DNA from: Hydrogenophaga sp. 2FB
Lineage (GTDB): Bacteria; Pseudomonadota; Gammaproteobacteria; Burkholderiales; Burkholderiaceae_C
DNA: 64,000 nt
NCBI RefSeq assembly: GCF_005503365.1
Contig: NZ_SCML01000006.1
Span: forward strand, 1-64,000
Direction of reading: 5' to 3'
Every line of letters starts with the position of its first letter. Position 1 is the stretch's first letter. The translations under genes were made by a program, and so were the position numbers. A model generated the notes under the pieces. It was not told the origin of the DNA. It searched no databases and saw only the letters and a list, made by a program, of their open reading frames with translations. Below are positions 53,696 through 64,000 of the stretch, in pieces.

Positions 53696-54322
53696 ATGTT
53701 GAAACGCCGCTCCTGGCTCGCCGCCGCGACGATGGCCGTCGCCAGCCTCTCCCTGCCCGCCCTGGCGCAGGACGAAGCGCCCGATGCCATGGTCAAGCGC
53801 CTCTCCACCGAAGTGCTCAACACCATCAAGTCCGATGCCGCCATCCAGGCCGGCGACATCAACCGCATCATGGCGCTGGTGGACAGCAAGATCATGCCCA
53901 ACGTGAACTTCACGCGCATGACCTCTTCCGTTGTGGGCCGCTACTGGCGCCAGGCCACGCCCGAGCAGCAAAAGCAGTTGCAGGACGAGTTCAAGACCCT
54001 GCTGGTGCGCACCTACTCCGGCGCGCTCGGCGAAGTGAAAGACCAGACCCTGAGCTTCCGCCCGATGCGCTCCAAGCCTGAAGACACCGAAGTGGTGGTG
54101 CGCTCGGAAGTGCGTGGCCGGGGCGACCCGATCCAGCTCGACTACCGCATGGAAAAGACGCCCACGGGCTGGAAGATCTATGACCTCAACGTGCTCGGCG
54201 TGTGGCTGGTGGAAACCTACCGCACCCAGTTCGCGCAGGAAATCAGCAGCAAGGGCATCGACGGCCTGATCGCCTCGCTGGTGCAGCGCAACAAGAGCAG
54301 CGCGGCCCCCAAGGCCAAGTAA
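53696..54322 (+). CDS. mlaC: Mla periplasmic phospholipid carrier MlaC
   Basis: MlaC is a soluble periplasmic lipid chaperone between MlaA and MlaD. The 208-residue precursor has a signal peptide (MLKRRSWLAAATMAVASLSLPALAQ), with AAAGGAA just upstream of the ATG. The Ttg2D/MlaC domain shows 'NVNFTRMTSSVVGRYWRQATPEQQKQLQDEF', 'VRTYSGALGE', 'YRMEKTPTGWKIYDLNVLGV' and 'TYRTQFAQEI'. Part of the mlaFEDACB cluster. Confidence 0.96.
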   Translation: MLKRRSWLAAATMAVASLSLPALAQDEAPDAMVKRLSTEVLNTIKSDAAIQAGDINRIMALVDSKIMPNVNFTRMTSSVVGRYWRQATPEQQKQLQDEFKTLLVRTYSGALGEVKDQTLSFRPMRSKPEDTEVVVRSEVRGRGDPIQLDYRMEKTPTGWKIYDLNVLGVWLVETYRTQFAQEISSKGIDGLIASLVQRNKSSAAPKAK

Positions 54323-54329
54323 ACACCGC

Positions 54330-54602
54330 ATGGCTCTCCTTGCCTTGCCCGACCGCCTGACCCTGGCCGAGGCGGATCTGACTCTGAGTCGTCTCGGTGA
54401 CGAGCTGTCGCGCCAGCCCGGCGCCACGGTGGAGGTGGATGCCGGTTCGCTGCGGGTGTTCGACTCCTCGGCGCTGGCGGTCCTGCTGGAATTGCGCCGC
54501 TGCCTGCTCAGCCAGGGCAAGTCGCTGCGCGTCAGCGGCTGGCCCGGGCGCCTGGAAGAACTGGCGTCGCTCTACGGCGTGCGCGACCTGCTCGCCACCT
54601 GA
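54330..54602 (+). CDS. mlaB: Mla STAS-domain subunit MlaB
   Basis: MlaB is a cytoplasmic STAS protein that binds and stabilises the MlaF ATPase. The 90-residue product is a single STAS domain with 'VEVDAGSLRVFDSSALAVLLELRRCLLSQGKSL', where the conserved DSSALAVLLEL loop-helix is clear. It begins 7 bases after the mlaC stop and ends the Mla operon; a stem-loop follows. Confidence 0.92.
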   Translation: MALLALPDRLTLAEADLTLSRLGDELSRQPGATVEVDAGSLRVFDSSALAVLLELRRCLLSQGKSLRVSGWPGRLEELASLYGVRDLLAT

Positions 54603-54605
54603 ACC

Positions 54606-54630
54606 GGGCTGGGGCGGGTGACCCCAGCCC
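54606..54630 (+). other. Stem-loop after mlaB
   Basis: GGGCTGGGG (54606-54614) pairs perfectly with CCCCAGCCC (54622-54630) around 7 bases. There is no T-tract. A TAAAAT at 54653-54658 downstream may be a -10 for the next ABC gene, so the Mla operon could end here. Confidence 0.5.
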
Positions 54631-54725
54631 AGCGCCGCAGGGTGGGGACGCATAAAATACCCGGTTCGCCGGCGGCGGCCAGATGTCCTGCGCCGTGGCC
54701 GGTGAGCCTTGGGTCCCGCCCGCGC

Positions 54726-55664
54726 ATGTCAGCCGTTTCCTTCCAGCAAGTCTCCAAAACCTATGCGACCCCGCGCGGCGAACTGCACGCGCTGCAATCG
54801 GTCTCCTTCGACATCGAACCCGGCGAGTTCTTCGGTTTGCTGGGCCCCAACGGCGCGGGCAAGACCACCCTCATCAGCGTTCTCGCGGGTCTGGCGCGCG
54901 CCACCAGCGGTCGCGTGCTCGTGCACGGCAGCGACGTGCAGGCCGACTACGCCACCGCGCGCCGCAAACTGGGCGTCGTGCCGCAAGAGCTGGTGTTCGA
55001 CCCCTTCTTCAACGTGCGCGAGGCCCTGCGCATCCAGTCCGGCTACTTCGGTATCCAGCGCAACGACGCCTGGATCGACGAACTGCTCGAAGGCCTGGGC
55101 CTGGCCGACAAGGCCACCGCCAACATGCGCCAGCTCTCGGGCGGCATGAAGCGCCGCGTGTTGATCGCGCAGGCGCTGGTGCACAAGCCGCCGGTGATCG
55201 TGCTCGACGAACCCACGGCCGGCGTGGACGTGGAACTGCGCCAGACGCTGTGGCAGTTCGTCTCCGACCTCAACAAGCGCCTGGGCAGCACGGTGCTGCT
55301 GACCACGCACTACCTGGAAGAAGCCGAGGCCCTGTGCGGGCGCATCGCCATGCTCAAGCAGGGCCGGGTGGTGGCGCTCGAAACCACGTCGGCGCTGCTG
55401 GCGCGCGCGGCCTCCAACGTGCTGCGCTTCAAGACCGACGCGGCCTTGCCGACCGACCTGGCCGTGCAGGCCCGCATCACCGGGCGCGTGGTGCAACTGC
55501 CCGCCAACGACGCGCTGGCGGTCGAACGCATCCTCGCGCGCTTGCGCGAGGTGGGCGTGTCGCCCGAAGACATCGAGATCCGCAAGGCCGATCTGGAGGA
55601 TGTGTTCCTCGACCTCACCGGTGCGCAACCGCGCCCCGCCGCACCCGTGGAGGTCACGGTATGA
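54726..55664 (+). CDS. ABC-2 type exporter ATP-binding protein (YadG-like)
   Basis: This is an ATPase of an exporter in the CcmA/DrrA/YadG family (312 residues). Walker A 'GPNGAGKTT' (about 40), Q-loop 'GVVPQELVFDPFF', signature 'LSGGMKRRVLIAQAL', Walker B 'VIVLDEPTAGVD', H-loop 'LLTTHYLEEAEAL' (YadG-style), and a C-terminal extension with 'ADLEDVFLDLTG'. Its TGA overlaps the permease ATG. The substrate is unknown. Location beside mla genes hints at an envelope role, but that is inference. Confidence 0.92.
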   Translation: MSAVSFQQVSKTYATPRGELHALQSVSFDIEPGEFFGLLGPNGAGKTTLISVLAGLARATSGRVLVHGSDVQADYATARRKLGVVPQELVFDPFFNVREALRIQSGYFGIQRNDAWIDELLEGLGLADKATANMRQLSGGMKRRVLIAQALVHKPPVIVLDEPTAGVDVELRQTLWQFVSDLNKRLGSTVLLTTHYLEEAEALCGRIAMLKQGRVVALETTSALLARAASNVLRFKTDAALPTDLAVQARITGRVVQLPANDALAVERILARLREVGVSPEDIEIRKADLEDVFLDLTGAQPRPAAPVEVTV

Positions 55665-56416
55665 CCGGCTGGCAAACCCTGTTCTACAAGGAAGTGCTGC
55701 GCTTCTGGAAGGTGGGCTTCCAGACCGTCGCGGCACCGGTGATCACCGCCATCCTGTACCTGATGATCTTCGGCCACGTGCTCGAAGGCCGCGTGCGGGT
55801 GTACGACACGGTGAGCTACACCGCGTTCCTCCTGCCCGGCCTGGTCATGATGAGCGTGCTGCAGAACGCCTTCGCCAACAGCTCGTCCTCGCTGATCCAG
55901 AGCAAGATCATGGGCAGCATCGTGTTCCTGCTGCTCACGCCGCTGTCGCACCGCGCCTGGTTCGTGGCCTACGTGGGGTCCTCGATCGTGCGCGGCCTGG
56001 CCGTGGGCGTGGGCGTGATGGCGGCCACCTGGTGGTTCGCGCAGCCTTCGCTGGTGGCGCCGCTGTGGATTCTGGCGTTCGGCTTCATGGGGGCGGCTTT
56101 GTTGGGCACCCTGGGCCTGATCGCCGGGCTCTGGGCCGAGAAGTTCGACCAGATGGCCGCCTTCCAGAACTTCATCATCGTGCCCATGACCTTCCTCTCG
56201 GGCGTGTTCTACTCCATCCATTCCCTGCCCGATTTCTGGCAGCGCGTGAGCCACCTCAACCCGTTTTTCTACATGATCGACGGCTTCCGCTATGGCTTCT
56301 TCGGCGTGAGCGATGTCTCTCCGTGGATCAGCCTGGCGCTGGTGGGCGGCGCGCTGGCCATCGTGAGTGCGATCGCGCTGCACCTGCTCAAGACCGGCTA
56401 CAAGATCCGGCACTGA
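55661..56416 (+). CDS. ABC-2 type exporter permease (YadH-like)
   Basis: This is the membrane partner of the ATPase above (251 residues, about six helices). Seen are 'TLFYKEVLRFWKVGFQTVAAPVITAILYLMIFG' (cytoplasmic entry plus first helix), 'YTAFLLPGLVMMSVLQNAFANSSSSLIQSK' and 'IIVPMTFLSGVFYSIHSLPDFWQRVSHLNPFFYMIDGFRYGFFG', the last being a hallmark of YadH-like ABC-2 permeases. It overlaps the ATPase gene by 4 bases. bolA starts 7 bases after its stop. Confidence 0.93.
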   Translation: MTGWQTLFYKEVLRFWKVGFQTVAAPVITAILYLMIFGHVLEGRVRVYDTVSYTAFLLPGLVMMSVLQNAFANSSSSLIQSKIMGSIVFLLLTPLSHRAWFVAYVGSSIVRGLAVGVGVMAATWWFAQPSLVAPLWILAFGFMGAALLGTLGLIAGLWAEKFDQMAAFQNFIIVPMTFLSGVFYSIHSLPDFWQRVSHLNPFFYMIDGFRYGFFGVSDVSPWISLALVGGALAIVSAIALHLLKTGYKIRH

Positions 56417-56423
56417 CCACCCC

Positions 56424-56669
56424 ATGACCGCTGAAGAACTGCAATCCCTCATCGCCGCCGGCCTGCCGTGCGAGCACCTCGAAGTCTCGGGCGATGGCCG
56501 CCATTGGTCGGCCGTGATCGTCTCGCCCGCGTTCGATGGTTTGCGCCTGATCAAGCGCCACCAGGCCGTGTACGGCACGCTGGGCGGCCGCATCCAGACC
56601 GACGAGGTGCACGCCCTGTCGATGAAGACCTACACCCCCGCCGAATGGGCGGCCCAACCCCGAAACTGA
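56424..56669 (+). CDS. BolA/IbaG-family iron metabolism protein
   Basis: A small BolA-like protein of 81 residues. Conserved features are '[27 protein letters not shown]' and the helix '[15 protein letters not shown]', with '[12 protein letters not shown]' at the C-terminus, closer to IbaG (YrbA) than to BolA. IbaG is known to bind Fe-S clusters with monothiol glutaredoxin and is typically encoded between mla genes and murA, exactly as here. Confidence 0.93.
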   Translation: MTAEELQSLIAAGLPCEHLEVSGDGRHWSAVIVSPAFDGLRLIKRHQAVYGTLGGRIQTDEVHALSMKTYTPAEWAAQPRN

Positions 56670-56677
56670 CGCGCCCC

Positions 56678-57954
<1,277 letters not shown>

Positions 57955-57958
<4 letters not shown>

Positions 57959-58593
57959 TCACGCTTGCTCTGTCCAAAGGACGCATCTTTGACGAGACCC
58001 TGCCGCTGCTCAAGGCCGCGGGCATCGAGGTGCTCGAAGACCCCGAGAAGTCGCGCAAGCTCATCCTGCCGACCAGCAATCCCGACGTGCGGGTGGTGCT
58101 GGTGCGCGCCTCCGACGTGCCGACCTACGTGGAGTACGGTGGCGCCGACCTCGGCGTGACCGGCAAGGACACGCTGATCGAACACGGCGGCCAAGGCCTG
58201 TACCAGCCGCTGGACCTGAACATCTCGCGCTGCCGCGTCAGCGTGGCGGTGCGTGCCGACTTCGACTACGCCTCGGCCGTGCGCCAGGGCTCGCGCCTGA
58301 AAGTCGCCACCAAGTACACCGCCATCGCGCGCGAGTTCTTCGCGAGCAAAGGCGTGCACGTCGACCTGATCAAGCTCTACGGCAGCATGGAACTGGCGCC
58401 GTTGACCGGCCTGGCCGACGCCATCGTCGACCTCGTGTCCACCGGCAACACCTTGAAGGCCAACCACCTGATCGAAGTCGAGCGCATCATGGACATCAGT
58501 GCGCGCCTGGTGGTCAACCAGGCCTCGCTCAAGCTCAAGCAGGCGGCCATCCGCCCCATCATCGACGCCTTCGCGCAAGCCATCGTCAAGTAA
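57955..58593 (+). CDS. hisG: ATP phosphoribosyltransferase, short form
   Basis: HisG starts histidine synthesis by joining ATP and PRPP. At 212 residues it is the short HisG(S) form, lacking the C-terminal regulatory domain and known to need HisZ for activity and feedback control; no hisZ is in this window. Seen are '[16 protein letters not shown]', '[15 protein letters not shown]' and the PRPP loop-like '[18 protein letters not shown]'. ATG overlaps the murA stop. Confidence 0.97.
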
Positions 58594-58601
58594 CAACGCC
58601 C

Positions 58602-59993
58602 ATGAGCCTTTCTGCCCGTCCCGTCCGCCTGTCCACCGCCGCCGCAGATTTCGAGGCGCAGTTCGCTGCCCGCCTGCATTGGTCGGACGAGACCGACGGT
58701 GCGATCGAGCAGCGCGTGGCCGACATCCTGGCCGACGTGCGCACGCGCGGCGACGCAGCGGTGCTCGAGTACACCGCGCGCTTCGACGGCCTGGCCGCGA
58801 GCGGCATGGCCGACCTGGAGCTGACGCAGGCCGACTTCAAGGCCGCGTTCGACGGCCTGCCCGCTGCCCAGCGCGAAGCCCTGCAAGCCGCCACGCGCCG
58901 CGTGCGCAGCTACCACGAGGCGCAGAAGAAAGCCGGTGGCGAGAGCTGGAGCTACCGCGACGACGACGGCACGCTGCTGGGCCAGAAGGTCACGCCGCTG
59001 GACCGCGTCGGCATCTACGTGCCCGGTGGCAAGGCGGCGTACCCTTCCAGCCTGATCATGAATGCCGTGCCCGCTCACGTGGCCGGCGTGCAGGAGATCA
59101 TCATGGTCGTGCCCACGCCGGTGCGCGGCAGTGTCGCCACGGGGGGCAGCGGGGTCGCCACGGAAACGCGTGGCGAACGCAACAACCTGGTGCTTGCGGC
59201 GGCCTACGTGGCTGGCGTCACCCGAGCTTTCACCATCGGTGGCGCGCAGGCCGTGGCCGCGCTGGCCTATGGCACGGCCACCGTGCCCAAGGTCGACAAG
59301 ATCACCGGCCCCGGCAACGCCTACGTGGCCAGCGCCAAGAAACGCGTCTTCGGCACGGTCGGCATCGACATGATCGCCGGCCCGAGTGAAATCCTCGTGC
59401 TCGCCGACGGCAGCACGCCGGCCGAATGGGTGGCGATGGACCTGTTCAGCCAGGCCGAACACGACGAACTCGCGCAAAGCATCCTGCTGTGCCCGGACGC
59501 GGCTTACATCGAGGCGGTGCAGCGCGAAATCGATCGCCTGCTGCCCACGATGCCGCGCGCGGCCATCATCGCCAAGAGCCTGAACGACCGCGGTGCGCTG
59601 ATCCACACCCGCAGCATGGAAGAGGCCTGCGCCATCAGCAACCGCATTGCGCCCGAGCACCTGGAGGTCTCCAGCGCCGAGCCGCACCGCTGGGAGCCGC
59701 TGCTCAAGCATGCCGGTGCGATCTTTCTCGGCGCGTACACCAGCGAAAGCCTGGGCGACTACTGTGCCGGCCCCAACCACGTGCTGCCCACCAGCGGCAC
59801 CGCGCGTTTCTCGTCGCCGCTGGGCGTGTACGACTTCCAGAAGCGCAGCAGCCTGATCGAAGTGAGCCAGGCCGGCGCGCAGGGCCTGGGCCAGATCGCC
59901 GCCGAAATGGCGTACGGCGAAGGCCTGCAGGCGCACGCGCGCGCGGCCGAGTTGCGACTGAACGACGTGCCGCCGATGCGAGAGGTCTCATGA
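58602..59993 (+). CDS. hisD: Histidinol dehydrogenase
   Basis: HisD is the NAD-dependent Zn enzyme that oxidises histidinol to histidine. The 463-residue protein has '[20 protein letters not shown]', '[26 protein letters not shown]', '[15 protein letters not shown]', '[11 protein letters not shown]', the zinc-ligand region around 'QAEHDE' and '[13 protein letters not shown]'. It is slightly longer than the usual 430-440 residues, with an insertion near '[20 protein letters not shown]' (about residue 175). Its TGA overlaps hisC's ATG. Confidence 0.97.
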   Translation: MSLSARPVRLSTAAADFEAQFAARLHWSDETDGAIEQRVADILADVRTRGDAAVLEYTARFDGLAASGMADLELTQADFKAAFDGLPAAQREALQAATRRVRSYHEAQKKAGGESWSYRDDDGTLLGQKVTPLDRVGIYVPGGKAAYPSSLIMNAVPAHVAGVQEIIMVVPTPVRGSVATGGSGVATETRGERNNLVLAAAYVAGVTRAFTIGGAQAVAALAYGTATVPKVDKITGPGNAYVASAKKRVFGTVGIDMIAGPSEILVLADGSTPAEWVAMDLFSQAEHDELAQSILLCPDAAYIEAVQREIDRLLPTMPRAAIIAKSLNDRGALIHTRSMEEACAISNRIAPEHLEVSSAEPHRWEPLLKHAGAIFLGAYTSESLGDYCAGPNHVLPTSGTARFSSPLGVYDFQKRSSLIEVSQAGAQGLGQIAAEMAYGEGLQAHARAAELRLNDVPPMREVS

Positions 59994-61078
59994 GCCAGAA
60001 CCCCTTGGGCGTGATCCGCCAGGACGTGCAGTCCATGCACGCGTACGCCATCCAGGACGCGGCCGGCATGGTCAAGCTCGACGCGATGGAAAACCCGTTC
60101 GCCCTGCCGCCGGCGTTGCAGGCCGAACTGGGCGCGCGCCTGGGCACCGTCGCCATCCACCGCTACCCCGGTGCCCGCATCGACGAACTCAAGCAGGCGC
60201 TGGCCCGCTACGTGGACCTGCCCGAGGGCTGCGGCCTGATGCTCGGCAACGGCTCGGATGAACTGATTTCGCTGCTCGCCATGGGCTGCGACCTGCCCGG
60301 CGCGTCCATCCTGGCGCCGCTGCCGGGTTTCGTGATGTACGCCATGAGCGCACAGCTGCAAGGCCTGAAGTTCGTCGGCGTGCCGCTCACGGCCGACTTC
60401 GAACTCGACGAAGCCGCCATGCTGGCCGCGATGCGCGAGCACAAGCCCGCTATCACCTACATCGCCTACCCCAACAACCCCACCGCCAATCTCTGGAACG
60501 CAGACACCATCCGCCGCCTGATCGCAGAAGTGGCGGGTTTCGGTGGCCTGGTGGTGATGGACGAGGCCTACCAGCCGTTTTCCAGCCGCAGCTGGCTCGA
60601 CGAGATCCGGGCCCACCCGCAGGTCAACGCCCATGTGCTGCTCATGCGCACGCTCTCCAAGTTCGGCCTGGCCGGGGTGCGCATCGGCTACATGCTCGGC
60701 GCGCAGACGCTGGTGCACGAAATCGACAAGCTGCGCCCGCCGTACAACGTGAGCGTGCTCAACGCCGAGTGCGCCCTGTTCGCGCTGGAACGCGCCGAGG
60801 TATTCGCTGAGCAGGCCGCCCAGATCCGCGAGCAGCGCACCGTGCTTATCGACGCGCTGGCCCACATGCCGGGCGTCAAACCCTTCCCCAGCGAGGCCAA
60901 CATGGTGCTGGTGCGTGTGCCCGATGCGCAACGCGCCTTCGATGGACTTAAGGCCCGGGGCATTCTGGTGAAGAATGTTTCTAAAATGCATCCTCTGCTG
61001 GCCCAATGCCTGCGACTGACGGTGGGCACGCCGTCGGAAAACGACCAGTTGATCCGCGCCCTTCAAACCTCCCTATGA
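59990..61078 (+). CDS. hisC: Histidinol-phosphate aminotransferase
   Basis: HisC is a PLP aminotransferase (fold type I) making histidinol phosphate. The 362-residue protein has '[20 protein letters not shown]' at the N-terminus, '[15 protein letters not shown]', '[14 protein letters not shown]' (NPNNPTG-like), '[11 protein letters not shown]' and the PLP lysine in '[16 protein letters not shown]' (about residue 224). Overlaps hisD at its start and hisB at its end (both ATGA). Confidence 0.96.
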   Translation: MSQNPLGVIRQDVQSMHAYAIQDAAGMVKLDAMENPFALPPALQAELGARLGTVAIHRYPGARIDELKQALARYVDLPEGCGLMLGNGSDELISLLAMGCDLPGASILAPLPGFVMYAMSAQLQGLKFVGVPLTADFELDEAAMLAAMREHKPAITYIAYPNNPTANLWNADTIRRLIAEVAGFGGLVVMDEAYQPFSSRSWLDEIRAHPQVNAHVLLMRTLSKFGLAGVRIGYMLGAQTLVHEIDKLRPPYNVSVLNAECALFALERAEVFAEQAAQIREQRTVLIDALAHMPGVKPFPSEANMVLVRVPDAQRAFDGLKARGILVKNVSKMHPLLAQCLRLTVGTPSENDQLIRALQTSL

Positions 61079-61695
61079 CCCAGCCGATTTCCGCTTCTTC
61101 CGTCGCCGACCGCGTGGCACATGTGCAACGCAATACCGCGGAGACACAGATCGGTGTGCGCATCAACATCGATGGCACGGGCGCGGCCCAGCTCTCCACG
61201 GGCATCGGCTTCTTCGACCACATGCTCGACCAGATCGCCCGCCATGGGCTGATCGACCTCGACATCCAGGCCAAGGGCGACCTGCACATCGATGGCCACC
61301 ACACCGTGGAAGACGTGGGCATCACGCTCGGCCAGGCCTTTGCGCAGGCCGTGGGCGACAAGAAGGGCATCCGCCGCTACGGCCACGCCTACGTGCCGCT
61401 GGACGAAGCGCTGTCGCGCGTCGTCATCGACTTCTCGGGCCGCCCGGGCCTGCACATGCGCGTGCCCTTCAAGAGCGGTATGGTCGGCGGATTCGACACG
61501 CAGCTCGCGTTCGAGTTCTTCCAGGGCTTCGTCAACCACGCTGGTGTGACGCTGCACATCGACAACCTGCACGGCGAAAACGCCCACCACCAGGCCGAAA
61601 CCGTGTTCAAGGCATTTGCCCGCGCTCTGCGCATGGCCCTGGAGCGCGACCCGCGCATGGGCGACGTGATTCCCTCGACCAAAGGCTCGCTCTAA
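61075..61695 (+). CDS. hisB: Imidazoleglycerol-phosphate dehydratase (monofunctional)
   Basis: HisB dehydrates imidazoleglycerol phosphate using Mn ions. At 206 residues it lacks the phosphatase domain found in enteric HisB, so histidinol-phosphatase is encoded elsewhere. Seen are '[18 protein letters not shown]'-type metal motif (GIGFFDHML), '[14 protein letters not shown]' (His ligands), '[18 protein letters not shown]' and '[17 protein letters not shown]'. Starts inside the hisC stop. Confidence 0.97.
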   Translation: MTQPISASSVADRVAHVQRNTAETQIGVRINIDGTGAAQLSTGIGFFDHMLDQIARHGLIDLDIQAKGDLHIDGHHTVEDVGITLGQAFAQAVGDKKGIRRYGHAYVPLDEALSRVVIDFSGRPGLHMRVPFKSGMVGGFDTQLAFEFFQGFVNHAGVTLHIDNLHGENAHHQAETVFKAFARALRMALERDPRMGDVIPSTKGSL

Positions 61696-61708
61696 GCGCT
61701 CCCTTCCG

Positions 61709-62371
61709 ATGAAACGCAAGACAGTCGCCGTGGTGGACTACGGCAGCGGAAACCTGCGCTCCGTGTCGCAGGCCGTGCAGCACGTGGCGCGCGCCGAAGA
61801 TGTGGAGGTGCTCGTCACCGCCGATGCACAGGCCGTGCTCGACGCCGACCGGGTGGTGCTGCCCGGCCAAGGCCACATGGGCGATTGCATGCGCGAGCTC
61901 GCGGCCTCCGGGCTGCTGAATGCCGTGCTGCATGCTGCGGCCAACAAGCCCTTGTTCGGCGTGTGCGTGGGCATGCAGATGTTGCTGGACCGCAGCGAAG
62001 AAGGCCCGACCGACGGCCTGGGCCTGATCCCCGGCGAGGTGGTGCGCTTTCAGCTCGAAGGCCGCTTGCAGGCCGATGGCAGCCGCTTCAAGGTGCCCCA
62101 GATGGGCTGGAACCCGGTGTTTCACGACCTTGGGCGCGGCCCGGCACACCCGTTGTGGGCCAATATCGGGGATGGCGCCTATTTCTACTTCGTGCACAGC
62201 TTCTATGCTCGGCCGGCCCAAGCCGCGCACTGCGTGGGCGAAGCAGACTACTGCGGGCGTTTTGCCGCCGCCATTGCCCGCGATAATATTTTTGCCACCC
62301 AGTTTCACCCGGAAAAAAGCGCCGATCAGGGCCTGGCGCTCTACCGCAACTTCCTCTCCTGGAACCCCTGA
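61709..62371 (+). CDS. hisH: Imidazole glycerol phosphate synthase, glutaminase subunit
   Basis: HisH releases ammonia from glutamine and feeds it to HisF. The 220-residue class I glutamine amidotransferase has '[12 protein letters not shown]', '[11 protein letters not shown]', catalytic Cys in 'GVCVGMQML' (about residue 88) and catalytic His/Glu in '[10 protein letters not shown]'. It follows hisB by 13 bases. Confidence 0.97.
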   Translation: MKRKTVAVVDYGSGNLRSVSQAVQHVARAEDVEVLVTADAQAVLDADRVVLPGQGHMGDCMRELAASGLLNAVLHAAANKPLFGVCVGMQMLLDRSEEGPTDGLGLIPGEVVRFQLEGRLQADGSRFKVPQMGWNPVFHDLGRGPAHPLWANIGDGAYFYFVHSFYARPAQAAHCVGEADYCGRFAAAIARDNIFATQFHPEKSADQGLALYRNFLSWNP

Positions 62372-62398
62372 GTCCATCCGCCTTCCACCCACACCATC

Positions 62399-63139
62399 AT
62401 GCTGCTGATTCCTGCCATTGATCTGAAAGACGGCCAGTGCGTTCGCCTCAAACAGGGCGACATGGACCAATCCACGGTGTTCGGCGACAACCCGGCGGCC
62501 ATTGCCCGCAGTTGGGTCGACAAGGGCGCGCGGCGCGTGCACCTGGTGGACCTCAACGGGGCCTTCGCCGGCAAACCGAAGAACGAACAGGCGATCCGCG
62601 CCATCCTGAAAGAGGTGGGTTCCGAGGTGGACGTGCAACTGGGCGGTGGCATCCGCGACCTCGACACCATCGAGCGCTACCTCGACGCCGGCCTGCGCTA
62701 CGTGATCATCGGCACCGCGGCCGTGAAGAACCCGGGCTTCCTGCAGGATGCCTGCACCGCGTTCGGCGGCCACATCATCGTCGGCCTCGACGCCAAGGAC
62801 GGCAAGGTCGCCACCGACGGCTGGAGCAAGCTCACCGGCCACGAGGTGGTGGACCTGGGCAAGAAGTTCGAGGACTACGGCGTCGAAGGCATCATCTACA
62901 CCGACATCGGCCGCGATGGCATGCTCTCGGGCATCAACATCGACGCCACCGTCAAGCTGGCGCAGGCGCTCTCGATTCCCGTCATTGCCTCGGGTGGGCT
63001 GTCCAACCTGGAAGACATCCGCGCGCTGTGCGCCGTGGAAGACGAGGGCGTGGAAGGTGTGATCTGCGGCCGCTCGATCTACAGCGGCGACCTGGACTTC
63101 GAAGCGGCGCAGAACCTGGCCGACGAGCTCAACGGATGA
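62399..63139 (+). CDS. hisA: ProFAR isomerase (phosphoribosylformimino-AICAR-P isomerase)
   Basis: HisA opens the ribose ring of ProFAR in histidine synthesis. The 246-residue TIM barrel starts [20 protein letters not shown] (catalytic Asp in AIDLKDG), has '[13 protein letters not shown]', '[16 protein letters not shown]' (phosphate loop) and '[12 protein letters not shown]' (second Asp). Its stop overlaps the hisF ATG. Confidence 0.97.
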   Translation: MLLIPAIDLKDGQCVRLKQGDMDQSTVFGDNPAAIARSWVDKGARRVHLVDLNGAFAGKPKNEQAIRAILKEVGSEVDVQLGGGIRDLDTIERYLDAGLRYVIIGTAAVKNPGFLQDACTAFGGHIIVGLDAKDGKVATDGWSKLTGHEVVDLGKKFEDYGVEGIIYTDIGRDGMLSGINIDATVKLAQALSIPVIASGGLSNLEDIRALCAVEDEGVEGVICGRSIYSGDLDFEAAQNLADELNG

Positions 63140-63918
63140 CGCTGGCCAAACGCATCATCCCCTGCCTGGACGTGACCGGCGGTCGCGTCGTCAAGGGCGT
63201 GAACTTCGTCGAATTGCGCGACGCGGGCGACCCGGTGGAAATCGCGGCGCGCTACAACGAGCAGGGCGCCGACGAGCTGACTTTCCTGGACATCACGGCC
63301 ACCTCCGACGGCCGCGATCTCATCCTGCACATCATCGAAGCCGTGGCCTCGCAGGTTTTCATCCCGCTCACGGTGGGCGGCGGTGTGCGCACGGTGGAAG
63401 ATGTGCGCCGCCTGCTCAACGCCGGGGCCGACAAGACCAGCTTCAACTCCGCCGCCATCGCCAACCCGCAAGTGATCCGCGATGCGTCCGACAAATACGG
63501 CGCGCAGTGCATCGTGGTGGCCATCGACGCCAAGCGCCGCCAGGGCGACGACCTGGCCCAGCGCGGCGAAGGCTGGGACGTGTACAGCCATGGTGGACGC
63601 AAGAACACCGGTCTGGACGTGGTGGCGTGGGCGCGCCGCATGGCCGAACACGGCGCGGGCGAAATTCTGCTGACCAGCATGGACCGCGACGGCACGAAGT
63701 CGGGTTTTGACCTTGCGCTCACCCGCGCGGTGGCCGACGCGGTGACCGTCCCCGTGATCGCTTCGGGCGGCGTGGGCAACCTGGACCACCTGGCCGACGG
63801 CGTGCAACAGGGTGGGGCGGATGCGGTGCTGGCCGCCAGCATCTTCCACTACGGCGAGTTCACCGTGGCGCAGGCCAAGGCCCGCATGGCCGAACGCGGT
63901 ATTCCGGTTCGGCGCTGA
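63136..63918 (+). CDS. hisF: Imidazole glycerol phosphate synthase, cyclase subunit
   Basis: HisF uses ammonia from HisH to make imidazoleglycerol phosphate and AICAR. The 260-residue TIM barrel starts '[21 protein letters not shown]' in outline (IIPCLDV with the catalytic Asp), has '[21 protein letters not shown]', '[15 protein letters not shown]' (second catalytic Asp) and '[13 protein letters not shown]'. No hisI follows directly, although in relatives it often does. Confidence 0.97.
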   Translation: MTLAKRIIPCLDVTGGRVVKGVNFVELRDAGDPVEIAARYNEQGADELTFLDITATSDGRDLILHIIEAVASQVFIPLTVGGGVRTVEDVRRLLNAGADKTSFNSAAIANPQVIRDASDKYGAQCIVVAIDAKRRQGDDLAQRGEGWDVYSHGGRKNTGLDVVAWARRMAEHGAGEILLTSMDRDGTKSGFDLALTRAVADAVTVPVIASGGVGNLDHLADGVQQGGADAVLAASIFHYGEFTVAQAKARMAERGIPVRR

Positions 63919-63927
63919 GCCTCGCCG

Positions 63928-64000
63928 TCAGGCGTGGTCGCCGCGCGCCGGGAACTGCCGCTCCAGCCGGTCTTCCAGTTCACCGACGGTTGCGCTCAGG
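63928..64000 (-). CDS. Possible 3' end of a convergent gene (partial)
   Basis: On the minus strand the last 73 bases read as an open frame ending at a TGA at 63930-63928: LSATVGELEDRLERQF then PARGDHA. The amphipathic, Glu/Arg-rich helix and GC-rich third positions look coding, but this is only 23 codons, no family is recognisable and other frames are also open. The neighbouring sequence is needed to confirm it. Confidence 0.35.
   Translation of the reverse strand, partial: LSATVGELEDRLERQFPARGDHA

Overview
The window is ordinary-looking chromosome from a high-GC betaproteobacterium. Gene content and order point to the Burkholderiales, most likely Comamonadaceae (Hydrogenophaga/Acidovorax-like). 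The signs are engB / cytochrome c4 / resB-ccsB / msrPQ / lysA-lptM / cyaY / mrcA / pilMNOPQ / aroKB, then gltBD, mlaFEDACB, an ABC-2 exporter, bolA, murA and his genes, plus a groES-groEL operon under a CIRCE element. The family is inferred from synteny and sequence style, not from a search. I saw no rRNA, tRNA, CRISPR array or prophage. Apart from one REP-associated (RAYT) transposase with its flanking repeats there is no mobile element. No gene-free stretch exceeds 300 bases.

Layout. 15-719: a DUF3047 protein. 874-9416: a seven-gene peptide-type ABC importer operon with two paralogous binding proteins, two permeases, two ATPases and an embedded M20 amidohydrolase; a strong stem-loop follows each binding-protein gene. 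9442-9528: a compound palindrome. 9578-11444: a divergent RpiR/HexR-like regulator and transaldolase sharing a HexR-type operator. 11634-13812: groL and groES on the minus strand with CIRCE and a combined sigma70/sigma32-like promoter. 13929-17124: a 7TM protein with a degenerate GGDEF domain, an FMN reductase and an SDR oxidoreductase. 17168-20628: an orphan PAS histidine kinase and metK. 20785-22582: two tandem LpxL-type acyltransferases. 22590-29577: engB, then cytochrome c4, the System II cytochrome c maturation pair and the MsrPQ periplasmic repair system. 29593-33874: lysA, lptM, cyaY and mrcA, very tightly packed.

34138-43290 is one long plus-strand gene train: the type IV pilus assembly genes pilMNOPQ, aroK, aroB, a dGTPase-like HD hydrolase and an MFS transporter, nearly all with overlapping stop/start codons. 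43293-44147 is the RAYT island: the transposase gene flanked by GGGGTC-type motifs in inverted orientation, including a perfect 11-bp-stem palindrome in an AT-rich patch. gltB and gltD (44227-50515) make glutamate. The Mla phospholipid transport genes (50599-54602), an ABC-2 exporter pair, a BolA/IbaG protein and murA follow. hisG-D-C-B-H-A-F closes the window, and the last 73 bases look like the tail of a convergent gene.

Themes: cell-envelope construction (LpxL-type enzymes, LptM, PBP1A, Mla, MurA, pili), nitrogen and amino-acid metabolism (peptide import, GltBD, LysA, Aro, His) and redox/heat stress (cytochrome c maturation, MsrPQ, GroESL). I found no clearly new multi-gene defence or metabolic system. 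The most unusual items are the two-receptor importer with its own hydrolase, the RAYT island, the HexR-like operator, the terminator abutting the mlaF start codon and the degenerate GGDEF protein.
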